Shown piece after piece: positions 46,087 to 57,226 of a DNA stretch of 64,000 nucleotides. The position numbers and the translations under genes are program-made. This DNA is from Dendrocalamus latiflorus. Its lineage: Eukaryota; Streptophyta; Magnoliopsida; Poales; Poaceae. Below the pieces are notes generated by a model that was not told where the DNA came from, did not search any database, and worked only from the letters and a program-made list of their open reading frames with translations. How positions within the stretch are numbered: the first letter of the stretch is position 1; the number at the start of each line of letters is the position of its first letter. The DNA is taken from positions 17,587,879-17,651,878 of the forward strand of contig CM029642.1 of assembly GCA_017311315.1 (NCBI GenBank). Direction: 5' to 3'.

Positions 46087-47391
46087 GGGAAAATTGTACA
46101 TATACCCTATAGTTAGTAGGTACTTGTAGATTTGCCCTCTACTTAAGTGGTCTTGTAATTTTGCCCCATACTTGACATACCCCCTTATTATTTTGCCCCA
46201 TTGCCCATTTAGCTGTTATTCTAATTTTGTTTTTCATTTTTTGAGGTAGGAAATGATAGATCTACCCTTTAACTATAGTTGCAGAGTTCTATACCCATCA
46301 ACTAAGTAATTTTCAAGCTGGAGGAGGAGATGGTCTCCCTGCATTTTCAGCTCATCCAGGAGAGGAACGAAAGGAGGCTGGTCGAGTACCGCCTCAAGCA
46401 GGCGCCGGCGCACCCACGCTCCGTCTGCTCCTGCCACTCCGCCAAATCGAAAACAGATGTACGCCTTTTCCTGCTCAGTATGCTTGCTATTTCCTGTCCA
46501 TAGTTTGCTCTGCAGGCTTCGATGTATAAATGCATTTCATATATTGGTTCGGTGGACCTGCAAGGTATAAACTAGAACTACATCAAATTTTCTTGAATAA
46601 TCTGTGAACTGTGAATCGTCGAGCTCACAGTTTTGGCATAACCACACTAGAGCCAGTTTCATTAGCATGCACCTGCTTGATTTTTTAATTGCGATAGAAA
46701 TCTTGTGATTTTGTTCTGACTTAGGCACGTCAGTCAGCTCCATATGCCATTCTGCCACTCTCTCTGAAGATGTATGTAGGTCTAGCCTCTTAAGGAATGC
46801 ATCATTTCCTAAGGAACTCTGTATTTTCGGTGTACAAGAAAATTTCAGATAGAGCTAAAAAATTATATATGCTCTCATCTCGGTGCTTTGACTGTGTAAA
46901 TTCATGTTGTTTATAGGACACGGCAAGCGAAAAAACTAGTTGGGCAAGACAGGAGGTTCTCGCAATCTCCCCCAGACGGTACATCATCAGACCAAGCACC
47001 CTGGAGGGAACATTTTGATTTGGGAATCTGTACATTTTCTGTCTAATTTCTTTGCTTGGAAGAGTTGGTTTCAGATTGTTTTTCACTTACTGTTGTGAAG
47101 TTATGCTCAAGGTCCTTTTGAAACTTACTGTTGAATCCCACATGCATCGGCTGAATGGACAAAGGAAATTACTTAGTTGATGGGTATGAAACTCTGCAAC
47201 TATAGTTAAAGGGTAGATCTGTCATTTCCTGCCCCAAAAAATGAAAAACAAAATTAGAATAGCAGCTAAATGGGCAATGGGGCAAAATAATAAGGAGACA
47301 TGTCAAGTATAGGGCAAAATTACAAGGCCACTTAAGTGAAGGGCAAATCTACAAGTGCATACTAACTATGGGGTATATGTACAATTTTCCC
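46087..47391. mobile_element. Nested Mutator-like element with perfect 9-bp target duplication
   Basis: Inverted ends of about 225 bases (46087-46316 and 47167-47391) start GGGAAAATTGTACATATACC. GTGGGAGGA stands on both sides (46078-46086 and 47392-47400), the 9-bp duplication typical of Mutator. Inside, 46317-46465 reads in one frame as LEEEMVSLHFQLIQERNERR and onward, a coiled-coil-like peptide that is probably a captured exon. The element is non-autonomous and landed in the right arm of the older element. Confidence 0.85.
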
Positions 47392-47595
47392 GTGGGAGGA
47401 TAGGGGAAGAAACAAAGGGAGGGGGCTGAGGGCATATTCGCGAAAGAATTCTTCTGCGAGGGGTATTTTAAAAAACTGTATAAGTGAGTTGGGCATCCCA
47501 CCTTTCTCGATCTGAGCCACACAGGGTAGATCGAATGGCTTTGAAGAAGTTTTAGCATTTTAGCACTGAATGGACCATTAGCACTAGATATGCTC

Positions 47596-49217
<1,622 letters not shown>

Positions 49218-49841
49218 TTAGGCAGATAATCCACGGAAGTAGTACTCCGTTAATGGTGAAGATGAAAATACAGAAAAAATAAGAACTAAACAAACTTTAA
49301 TTTCATCGGACTGACTAAATGCACAGGTCAACAAACTTGGCCATAAGCTCCTTGCAAACAGAGGGCAGCTTGTCATGAGATGCTCATAATCATCGGCTGC
49401 CATGACCGCTTTCATATTCCGGGATAAGCCGAGGAACTTGAATATCCCCTTCTTGAGCCCATGGCAATGATGCTGCTCGGCCAAGGCCAATGTGGTCGCC
49501 GCCGTCTTCACCTTGAGGCACTTGCACAGCTTGTCCTCACAGATCAACTTCAGCCTCTCCATCTCGTACCTGTCGGCCGCTACAAGCAAATGTTGAGCAA
49601 TTACAACTGCATCTTCCTCGTTTATCTCTGGCAACTCGTCAGTGTATATAAAGTGAAGCAGCGCCTTGAACACAGTGGCGTCCATGTCGTTGATACATAT
49701 GGATCTTACAGTCTTCTCCCTCATGGAACCAAACAGCTCCGCCTTGAAGACCGGCGACCGAGCGGCGAGCACACACCGATGCGCAGCAAACGCCTCCTCA
49801 CCAACCTTGAACGTGACGTCCGCCCCCTCCTCGGTCAGGAG
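49218..49841 (-). pseudogene. MATH-BTB gene, copy 5, BTB half
   Basis: The minus strand continues the gene whose MATH half is at 57226-56644. Removing the copia element with one AGGAG leaves HLGDLL joined in frame to LTEEGADVTFKVGEEAFAAHR. The BTB is otherwise intact (AELFGSMREKT, LLHFIYTDELPEINEEDAV) and very like copy 3. A one-base loss near 49363 (GAGGGC where copy 3 has GACGGGC) shifts the last 35 or so residues. The gene is disabled by the insertion. Confidence 0.88.
49837..49841. repeat. Target-site duplication AGGAG (left)
   Basis: Identical to 56644-56648 on the other side of the copia element. Confidence 0.95.
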
Positions 49842-50318
49842 TGTTAGAATGATCTCAGGGCTTTGGCCCAACGGCCAAAGCCCATCCCTTGACCGCGCCC
49901 TGATCGGGGGCGCCCAGCCCGTTTGGCTGGTGGGCCCCTGTCGCCAGCGCTATAAATACAGAGGTGGGGGCCGGGCGGCACGCATCACGAGGTTGACCGC
50001 GCCGCCGTCACCCCACCGACAAACCCTAGACCGATCTGTTGAGGGGGCGCTGAAGCGACGGGAAGTTCCACCGCTGTTCACCGCCGCCAGGGAGACGCCG
50101 CCGCCCGGGACACGCCGCCGAGGAGCCCTGCACCTCTTCCCCGACCGTCGCTGCCCGTGCGCAGACGTCACCGAGCGCACCCGTGATGGCTGCTTCTGCT
50201 TCCTCTACATCCGAAGGTCGGTACCCCCTATCTCCCTCTCGGTAGAACACCAAGAACCCTAGAGAAAAGGATAGCCCCGCTAGATCTAACCTAGAGATCC
50301 TAAAGACCTATCCTATCA
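49842..50318 (+). repeat. Left LTR of the copia element
   Basis: 477 bp. Promoter-like TATAAATA at about 49951-49958. Near-identical to the right LTR. Confidence 0.95.
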
Positions 50319-50319
50319 A

Positions 50320-50331
50320 TGGTATCAGAGC
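50320..50331 (+). promoter_or_regulatory. Primer-binding site (initiator Met tRNA)
   Basis: TGGTATCAGAGC one base after the LTR, the usual plant copia primer site for minus-strand DNA synthesis. Confidence 0.93.
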
Positions 50332-51797
50332 GCCTAGTTTTAGATCTAGACGGAGGAAAGAAAGAAAAGAAGACGACCCCCCCGAACCCTAGAAAAAGGA
50401 AAAAGAACAGAGAAGGGGAACGGGCCGAAACCCTAACCCTAGATCTGAAAAGAAACTTACCTGGCCGTCGTCGCCGGGCCGTCGTCGTCGCTGGCGTGCG
50501 GGAGATCGGCCGAGCCTTGGGCTCGCCGGCGCTCCGCGTACGGGCCACCGTCGACGCGCGGGACAGGGGCGCCGATACGGAGCCGCTCGACGGCGGCGCG
50601 CTCCCTCTCGGGGAGCGCGCACGCCGGCGAGAGGGCCCGCGGCGGCGCCGACTCTTCTTCTCCTTCTCCGGCGGCGTAGACGTTGTCGCCGCCGCCGCCG
50701 CTGCGTCCGCTCGGGTGCGAGGCGAGAGAGAGGGGAGAGGAGAGAAGTGAGTTAGGGTTTCGGGGGAGTCCGCCGCGCGCGGTTTTGATCGGGCGAAAAC
50801 GACGCTCAGCCGTCGGATGGCGTCGGACGGATGAGATCGCGCCGCGCCGGCGCGGGCTGGCTTTTGGCCCAGGCGGGCGAGAGAAATCACGGCCCAGGCC
50901 CAGGTTGCGGTGCGCACGCGCGGAACGGGAGCCGCCGGATCGCGCGTGGACGGCTCGGATCGCGCCGACGCGGTGCGGTTCCGCCGAAGGCCGCGGCCGC
51001 GCAGGAGTGAAGCCGTTGGATTCGCATCCAACGGCTGAGATCGCTGGGCGCCGGGGGAGCGTGAGGCGCGGGCCGCGGGCGAGCGCGCGTGAGGCGCGGC
51101 CGACTGGGCCGCGGCGCTGTTTGGCGTCAGCGCGGGCGCGCGCGCGTGAGGCCGGGCGGCGCAGGCCGAGTGGGCCGCGGGCGCGTCGTGACCGCGCGCG
51201 GGAGAGCGCAGGCCAAGCGGGCCGCCGAGGCCGCGCGCGGGCAGGCCGCCGTGGGCTGGGCAGGCCGAACAGGCCGAAATGCCGATTTGAACAGTAAAAT
51301 CCGAATTTTGATGTTTAATGTTTTTCAGAAGCATTTTTTGATGAATTTGATTGAAAATTGATCCAAATCTCTACAAATTTTTGCACCAACGTGTATATTT
51401 TTTCAGAGATTAAATGAGTAATGTATAATGCTTCTGAAATTTGAATTATTTTTAGAATAATTACAGTTTCCGCTGCAAAAGTTAAGATGAATGATTTTCA
51501 TTATTAAATTCGAACCAACGGGAGAATTTAATTTTGAAAAAATAGATAAAATTTCCAGAGTTTTATGATATTGTTATTTTCTGACCAACGTTGTTAATAT
51601 CAGTATTATAAATTTTTTAATGTTGATTTCATGCATTATTTCTATTTCTGCCCAACGGTGATGTAGATTTAATGTATGATAGAATTGTTGTTTAAAATTG
51701 TATGTCGTATTTTTGACCAACGTTGGAAATAAGGCATATGTTTTTGATGTTACGTTCTCACTGTATTTGAAATATTTTTTCAGGAGGATACAACTTG
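50332..51797 (+). other. Long copia leader: GC-rich part, then ACCAACG repeats
   Basis: 50340-51290 is very GC-rich; open frames on both strands (including a 344-codon minus frame) are composition artefacts. From 51300 the DNA turns AT-rich and holds the motif (A/C)CCAACG at 51385, 51514, 51584, 51651 and 51716, spaced in steps of roughly 65-70 bases, suggesting a diverged tandem repeat. Confidence 0.6.
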
Positions 51798-54700
51798 ATG
51801 AGTTGTATTAGAGAAATCCCCACTCTCAAAGGTGATAATTATGGAGAGTGGAAGAAAAAGATAGACTTAGCGTTTATCTTAGCTGAGGTGGACTGGGTCC
51901 TCACTACAGCACGTCCCACTGAGCCTTTGGCGCCAGTGAGGGAACAGAATGAGGATGACACTGCATGGCAGAACAGAAAGAGGGATCATGCTCCCTTACA
52001 GATGTCTTATGATCTTGATCATAAGAAATGGACCACAGCCAACAAGAAATGTATGGCTGTGATAAAGAACACAATTGAGCCTGCTATTCTGGGCTCAATT
52101 GCAGAGTGTGACACTGTCACTGAATACCTTGATAAAATAAAGAGTCAGTTCACTGGCTCTTCAAAGACTTATGCTACACAGCTGATTAAGCAGCTGGTAA
52201 CAGAGAGGTATTCTGGCGGTGGCAATGGCATAAGAGAGCACATTCTTAGAATGAGCAACTTGGCATCTAAACTTAAACCGATGGATTTGGCTCTCAAGGA
52301 TGAGTTCCTTATTCATTTGGTTTTTGCTTCTTTGCCAAAAGAGTTTGACACCTTTGTTGTCAACTATAATATGCAGCCCGAGAAATGGGACATGGAAAAG
52401 TGCATAGCTATGTGCGTGCAAGAGGAGGAAAGAATCAAATCCTCACATGGTGGTGCTATCAACTTTGTGAGGGAAAACAAGAAAAGGAATTACAACAGTA
52501 ACCCCTTCTCAAAGAACAAGGGCAAAACCTCTGTACATCAGCCTCAACAGAATAAATTTGCTGTAGACAAAGACCAGTGCCTTCACTGCAAGAAGACGGG
52601 ACACTACAAGAAGGATTGTCCTGACTACTTAAAGATGATAATGGCTAAGAAAGGTGAGAACATTATTACCTTTATAAATGAATGCCTGTATGTACAATAT
52701 TCGAAATCCACTTGGTGGATTGACTCAGGAGCAACTGCTCATGTTGCTAATTCATTACAGGGATTCCGTTCGACGAGGACTACGCAAAGAAGAGAAAGAT
52801 GCATTAAAGTTGCAAATGGAGTCGAAGCTGAAGTTGAAGCCGTTGGCGATCTTTCATTAGAATTAGCTAATGGCTCCACTCTTTTACTTAGAGATGTCCT
52901 TTTTGTACCCTCTTTACAGAGGAATTTGATTAGTGTGTCAAATTTGGACAAGGATGGTTATGATTGCAATTTTGGAAATGGCAAGTGCGAAATAATATTT
53001 AATAAAGAATGTGTTGGTATTGCCATATTACAGAATGAGCTTTATTTGTTATCATTATGTGATGATGTGAATGTCGTATGCGATAATGAGAACGTTGTGT
53101 GCGAGAAAGTGATTGAATCCTCGTCTACGAATGTAAACAGAAAACGAAAGAGAACTCTAGATGAGTCGTCGAAATTATGGCACTGTCGTTTAGGCCATAT
53201 TTCGAGGGGGAGAATAGAAAGACTAGTAAAGAATGATATTCTTCCTCCATTAGAGTTCTCAGACTTAGAACAATGTAGAGAATGCATTAAAGGAAAATAT
53301 GTAAAGAAAATTAAAAAAGACGCTAAAAGAAGCACAGGAATTCTACAAATTATTCACACAGATATTTGTGGTCCTTTTCCTGTGAAAAGTGTGGATGGAT
53401 ATGACTCGTTCATAACATTCACAGACGATTACTCCCGTTATGGATATATTTATCCAATCAAAGAAAGAAATGAAGCCTTGGATAAATTCAAGATATTTAA
53501 GGCTGAAATTGAAAACCAACACGATTTAAAGATTAAGATAGTCCGATCTGATCGTGGAGGGGAGTACTACGGTCGACATACCCCATATGGACAAGTTCCT
53601 GGACCTTTTGCGAGGTTTTTACAGGAAAATGGAATAGTGGTCCAGTATTCTATGCCGGGCGAACCTCAGCAAAATGGAGTAGCTGAAAGACGCAACCGTA
53701 CCCTGATGGATATGGTGCGAAGTATGATGAGCTACTCCACACTCCCATTGAGTTTATGGATGGAGGCATTGAAAACCGCCATTCATATTCTCAACAGAGT
53801 GCCTAGTAAGTCGGTGCCCAAAACACCGTACGAGTTGTGGACAGGAAGAGTTCCCTCACTAAACCACTTACGTGTGTGGGGGAGTCCTGCTGAGGCTAAA
53901 GTATTTAACCCAAACCTTGGGAAACTTGATCCCAAAACAGTAAGTTGCCATTTCATTGGCTACCCTGAAAAGTCAAAAGGTTATCGTTTCTACTGTCCAG
54001 ACAGATATACAAAGTTTGTAGAAACGAGACACGCTGTCTTCTTAGAGGATGAAATGATGAGGGGGAGCATGGTAGCTCGAGAGTTTGACCTTGAAGAGAA
54101 GCGGGTGTATGCGCCCACTCCGATGATTCAAGAGCCATTCTTCACACTACCTGCTGTCGCTGCACCGACAGTGCAAGACACTGTGGTGCCAGCACCTGTT
54201 ATTGTTCCTCCCGTGGCAACAATGAATGAGAATGAAGAACCTGTTCTTCAAGATCATATAGAACCAATTGCCACAGATGAGGGGGAGCAACAGCAGTCTC
54301 AAACAGTAGATGTACCAAATGAGGAGGCCCCGAGGAGGTCTCAAAGAGTAAGAAGATCAGCTATTTCTGATGATTATCAGATTTATCATACAGAGAAATT
54401 TCAAATGGAGGATGATCCCACCTCATTTGAAGAAGCCATGAGAAGCGAAAATTCCTCAAAATGGCTTGAGGCCATGGAAGAGGAGATGAGGTCCATGAAG
54501 ACTAATAAAGTCTGGGACTTGGAAATTATTCCTAAAGGAGCCAAAACAGTAGGCTGTAAATGGGTCTACAAGACAAAACATGACTCCCAAGGGAATGTAG
54601 AAAGATACAAAGCGCGACTTGTGGCAAAAGGATTTACGCAAAGAGAAGGGATTGATTACAATGAGACATTTTCTCCAGTCTCATGTAAAGATTCCTTCAG

Positions 54701-55979
54701 AATCATAATGGCATTAGTAGCACATTATGATTTAGAGTTACATCAGATGGATGTAAAGACGACATTTCTCAATGGGGATTTGGAGGAAAATGTTTACATG
54801 GCACAACCGAAAGGTTTTGTCGTGGAAGGAAATGAAAGAATGGGATGCCGCCTAAAGAAATCAATATATGGGTTAAAGCAAGCTTCAAGACAGTGGTACT
54901 TGAAGTTTGACAGTACAATAAGAAAATTTGGGTTTAAAGAGAATGTTGAGGACAACTGTGTTTATGCAAAGTTTAAAGATGGGAAGTTTATCTTCCTAAT
55001 CCTGTATGTGGATGATATCCTACTAGCTAGTAGTGATGTTAGTCTGCTACTGGAGACAAAGAAGTTTTTGTCCTCAAACTTTGATATGAAAGATCTTGGT
55101 GAAGCTTCGTTCGTTCTAGGGATCGAAATTCACCGAGATAGAAACAAAGGGGTATTGGGACTATCACAAAAGACATACATAGAGAAAGTCTTAAAGAAAT
55201 TTGGGATGCATAAATGCAGTCCTTCACCTGCACCTATAGTCAAGGGCGACAGATATGGGGATTTTCAATGCCCCAGGAACCAGTATGAGATCGATCAAAT
55301 GAAAGCGGTTCCATATGCTTCAGCTGTCGGAAGCTTACAGTATGCTCAAGTGTGCACACGCCCTGACTTAGCATTTGTTACCGGGTTACTTGGCAGATTC
55401 CAGAGCAATCCTGGAATAGAACATTGGAAATTGATAAAAAAAGTCTTGCGTTATTTGCAAGGAACAAAAAGCCTCATGATGACATACAGAAGATCAGATT
55501 CACTCCATATAGTGGGGTATACAGATTCTGATTTTGCGGGAGATGATAGAAAGTCTACATCCGGATATGTGTTCACTCTCGCTAAAGGAGCTATATCGTG
55601 GAAAAGCTCAAAACAAACCGTCACTACATCGTCCACAATGTATGCCGAGTTTGTAGCATGTTATGAGGCTACGGGGCAGGTGAACTGGCTAAAGAAGTTC
55701 ATACCCGGTTTAAAAGTGGTTGACGACATCAATAGACCACTTAAGTTGTACTGCGATAATGAACCCGCAGTAACGTATGCCCACAACAATAAGTCAAGTG
55801 GTGCTGCCAAACACATTGACATAAAGTACTATGTTGTGAAAGATAAAGTTCGGGATCAAATTATAAGTTTAGAGCATATAAGTACCGCAAAGATGTTAGC
55901 GGATCCGCTTACTAAAGGCTTACCACCCAACGTGTTCAGAGAACATGTAGCCGGCATGGGTTTAAGGGAAAGCCTATGA
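51798..55979 (+). CDS. Copia gag-pol polyprotein
   Basis: ATG at 51798 gives 1,393 residues to TGA. Domains in order: gag (PTLKGDNYGEWKKKIDLAF at the start); zinc knuckle CLHCKKTGHYKKDC near residue 261; aspartic protease DSGA near 309; GAG-pre-integrase WHCRLGH near 460; integrase core with Asp near 522 (HTDICGP), Asp near 545 (FTDDYSRYGY) and Glu near 630 (NGVAERRN); reverse transcriptase with YVDDILLAS near 1070; RNase H from about 1230 (YTDSDFAGD, LYCDNEPAV). The integrase-before-RT order defines Ty1/copia. No stop or shift is seen. Gag packages the RNA, protease cuts the polyprotein, RT/RNase H copies it and integrase inserts it. Confidence 0.97.
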   Translation: MSCIREIPTLKGDNYGEWKKKIDLAFILAEVDWVLTTARPTEPLAPVREQNEDDTAWQNRKRDHAPLQMSYDLDHKKWTTANKKCMAVIKNTIEPAILGSIAECDTVTEYLDKIKSQFTGSSKTYATQLIKQLVTERYSGGGNGIREHILRMSNLASKLKPMDLALKDEFLIHLVFASLPKEFDTFVVNYNMQPEKWDMEKCIAMCVQEEERIKSSHGGAINFVRENKKRNYNSNPFSKNKGKTSVHQPQQNKFAVDKDQCLHCKKTGHYKKDCPDYLKMIMAKKGENIITFINECLYVQYSKSTWWIDSGATAHVANSLQGFRSTRTTQRRERCIKVANGVEAEVEAVGDLSLELANGSTLLLRDVLFVPSLQRNLISVSNLDKDGYDCNFGNGKCEIIFNKECVGIAILQNELYLLSLCDDVNVVCDNENVVCEKVIESSSTNVNRKRKRTLDESSKLWHCRLGHISRGRIERLVKNDILPPLEFSDLEQCRECIKGKYVKKIKKDAKRSTGILQIIHTDICGPFPVKSVDGYDSFITFTDDYSRYGYIYPIKERNEALDKFKIFKAEIENQHDLKIKIVRSDRGGEYYGRHTPYGQVPGPFARFLQENGIVVQYSMPGEPQQNGVAERRNRTLMDMVRSMMSYSTLPLSLWMEALKTAIHILNRVPSKSVPKTPYELWTGRVPSLNHLRVWGSPAEAKVFNPNLGKLDPKTVSCHFIGYPEKSKGYRFYCPDRYTKFVETRHAVFLEDEMMRGSMVAREFDLEEKRVYAPTPMIQEPFFTLPAVAAPTVQDTVVPAPVIVPPVATMNENEEPVLQDHIEPIATDEGEQQQSQTVDVPNEEAPRRSQRVRRSAISDDYQIYHTEKFQMEDDPTSFEEAMRSENSSKWLEAMEEEMRSMKTNKVWDLEIIPKGAKTVGCKWVYKTKHDSQGNVERYKARLVAKGFTQREGIDYNETFSPVSCKDSFRIIMALVAHYDLELHQMDVKTTFLNGDLEENVYMAQPKGFVVEGNERMGCRLKKSIYGLKQASRQWYLKFDSTIRKFGFKENVEDNCVYAKFKDGKFIFLILYVDDILLASSDVSLLLETKKFLSSNFDMKDLGEASFVLGIEIHRDRNKGVLGLSQKTYIEKVLKKFGMHKCSPSPAPIVKGDRYGDFQCPRNQYEIDQMKAVPYASAVGSLQYAQVCTRPDLAFVTGLLGRFQSNPGIEHWKLIKKVLRYLQGTKSLMMTYRRSDSLHIVGYTDSDFAGDDRKSTSGYVFTLAKGAISWKSSKQTVTTSSTMYAEFVACYEATGQVNWLKKFIPGLKVVDDINRPLKLYCDNEPAVTYAHNNKSSGAAKHIDIKYYVVKDKVRDQIISLEHISTAKMLADPLTKGLPPNVFREHVAGMGLRESL

Positions 55980-56153
55980 TTCCTGGACTAAAAGATGGCC
56001 CAAAGATTAAAGTAACTGTTTCAGAACAGAGAGGTGTATTGTAACTGTTGAATCTATCGGCGATTGACCGTGACGATGAGACATGTTCTATGCACTAATC
56101 TGTGATGGAATGTGTAAAGTCAAAAGTAATTAAAGATAAAGTATAGATTGAGA

Positions 56154-56166
56154 TCAAGGAGGAGAA
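56154..56166 (+). promoter_or_regulatory. Polypurine tract
   Basis: The purine run AAGGAGGAGAA directly before the right LTR primes plus-strand synthesis. Confidence 0.85.
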
Positions 56167-56643
56167 TGTTAGAATGATCTCAGGGCTTTGGCCCAACGGC
56201 CAAAGCCCATCCCTTGACCGCGCCCTGATCGGGGGCGCCCAGCCCGTTTGGCTGGTGGGCCCCTGTCGCCAGCGCTATAAATACAGAGGTGGGGGCCGGG
56301 CGGCACGCATCACGAGGTTGACCGCGCCGCCGTCACCCCACCGACAAACCCTAGACCGATCTGTTGAGGGGGCGCTGAAGCAACGGGAAGTTCCACCGCT
56401 GTTCACCGCCGCCAGGGAGACGCCGCCGCCCGGGACACGCCGCCGAGGAGCCCTGCACCTCTTCCCCGACCGTCGCTGCCCGTGCGCAGACGTCACCGAG
56501 CGCACCCGTGATGGCTGCTTCTGCTTCCTCTACATCCGAAGGTCGGTACCTCCTATCTCCCTCTCGGTAGAACACCAAGAACCCTAGAGAAAAGGATAGC
56601 CCCGCTAGATCTAACCTAGAGATCCTAAAGACCTATCCTATCA
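56167..56643 (+). repeat. Right LTR of the copia element
   Basis: 477 bp, two differences from the left LTR by eye. Followed by AGGAG (56644-56648), the second target-duplication copy. Confidence 0.95.
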
Positions 56644-57226
56644 AGGAGGAGATCGCCGAGATGCCGGTGCATGTTAGACGGTGGCACCTCGACGACCGAC
56701 TCCTCCACGACCAGCTCCTCGACGTATAGCTCCTTAAGGACGGTGACGTCGCACCGGATGGTGAGGCGGTCGTTCTTGAGAAGATCTGATTTCTCTAGCT
56801 CCTCCCTTTTGATGAACCTCCCCCAGCCCCAGCGGCTTACATCCTTGTTGAAGGTGTGCTTGCTTGTGCGGCGGTGCGACGGCACTGCTTTCCCGCCGCC
56901 GCCGTCGAGCAGAGCGATCTGGAACTCGGCGTTGACGCCTTCGGCGGGGCTGACATGGTCGAGGTAGACGGATATGTAATCGGCATAGTGTTCCTTGCTG
57001 CCGTTGGGATAATATCGTATACGCCATGTGTGACCTCCTACAGTCCTACCTCAAAAGTGCACGAGTGGGTGCAGCTGCAGGTGTCGATGATCTCCTTGAT
57101 CCGGGAGTAACCGTCAATGTTGTGCACGTGGGAACCTTTCACCACGGTGGCGACAGTGGTGGACGCGGAACGTGACAGGACGGGGGCACCGTCGTCTCCG
57201 GCAGCGGCGGACGGCGAGGTCCCCAT
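56644..57226 (-). pseudogene. MATH-BTB gene, copy 5, MATH half
   Basis: ATG at 57226 (MGTSPSAAAGDDGAP) opens a MATH domain (NIDGYSRIKEII, CTHSCTFEVG). Near 57045 about eight extra bases (GTAGGA repeated around CT) shift the frame and create a stop. MATH resumes beyond (HTWRIRYYPNG in another frame, then KREELEKSDLLKNDRLTIRCD) and reaches PPSNMHRHLGDLL at the copia border. So the gene carries two independent lesions, the small insertion and the retrotransposon. Confidence 0.87.

Larger units (their letters stand above)
49842..56643 (+). mobile_element. Complete Ty1/copia LTR retrotransposon, 6.8 kb
   Basis: Two 477-bp LTRs (49842-50318 and 56167-56643) start TGTTAGAATGATC and end CCTATCCTATCA. 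By my comparison they differ at only two positions (near 50056 and 50225 of the left copy), so the insertion is recent. It has a 5-bp target duplication, a primer-binding site, one gag-pol frame and a polypurine tract, so it appears complete and may be autonomous. It sits antisense in a MATH-BTB gene. Lineage within copia not assigned. Confidence 0.97.

Noticed and set aside
50300..51334. 344-codon minus-strand frame in the copia leader
   Set aside because: Ala/Arg/Pro/Ser-rich frame caused by GC content, antisense to the retrotransposon, no domain.
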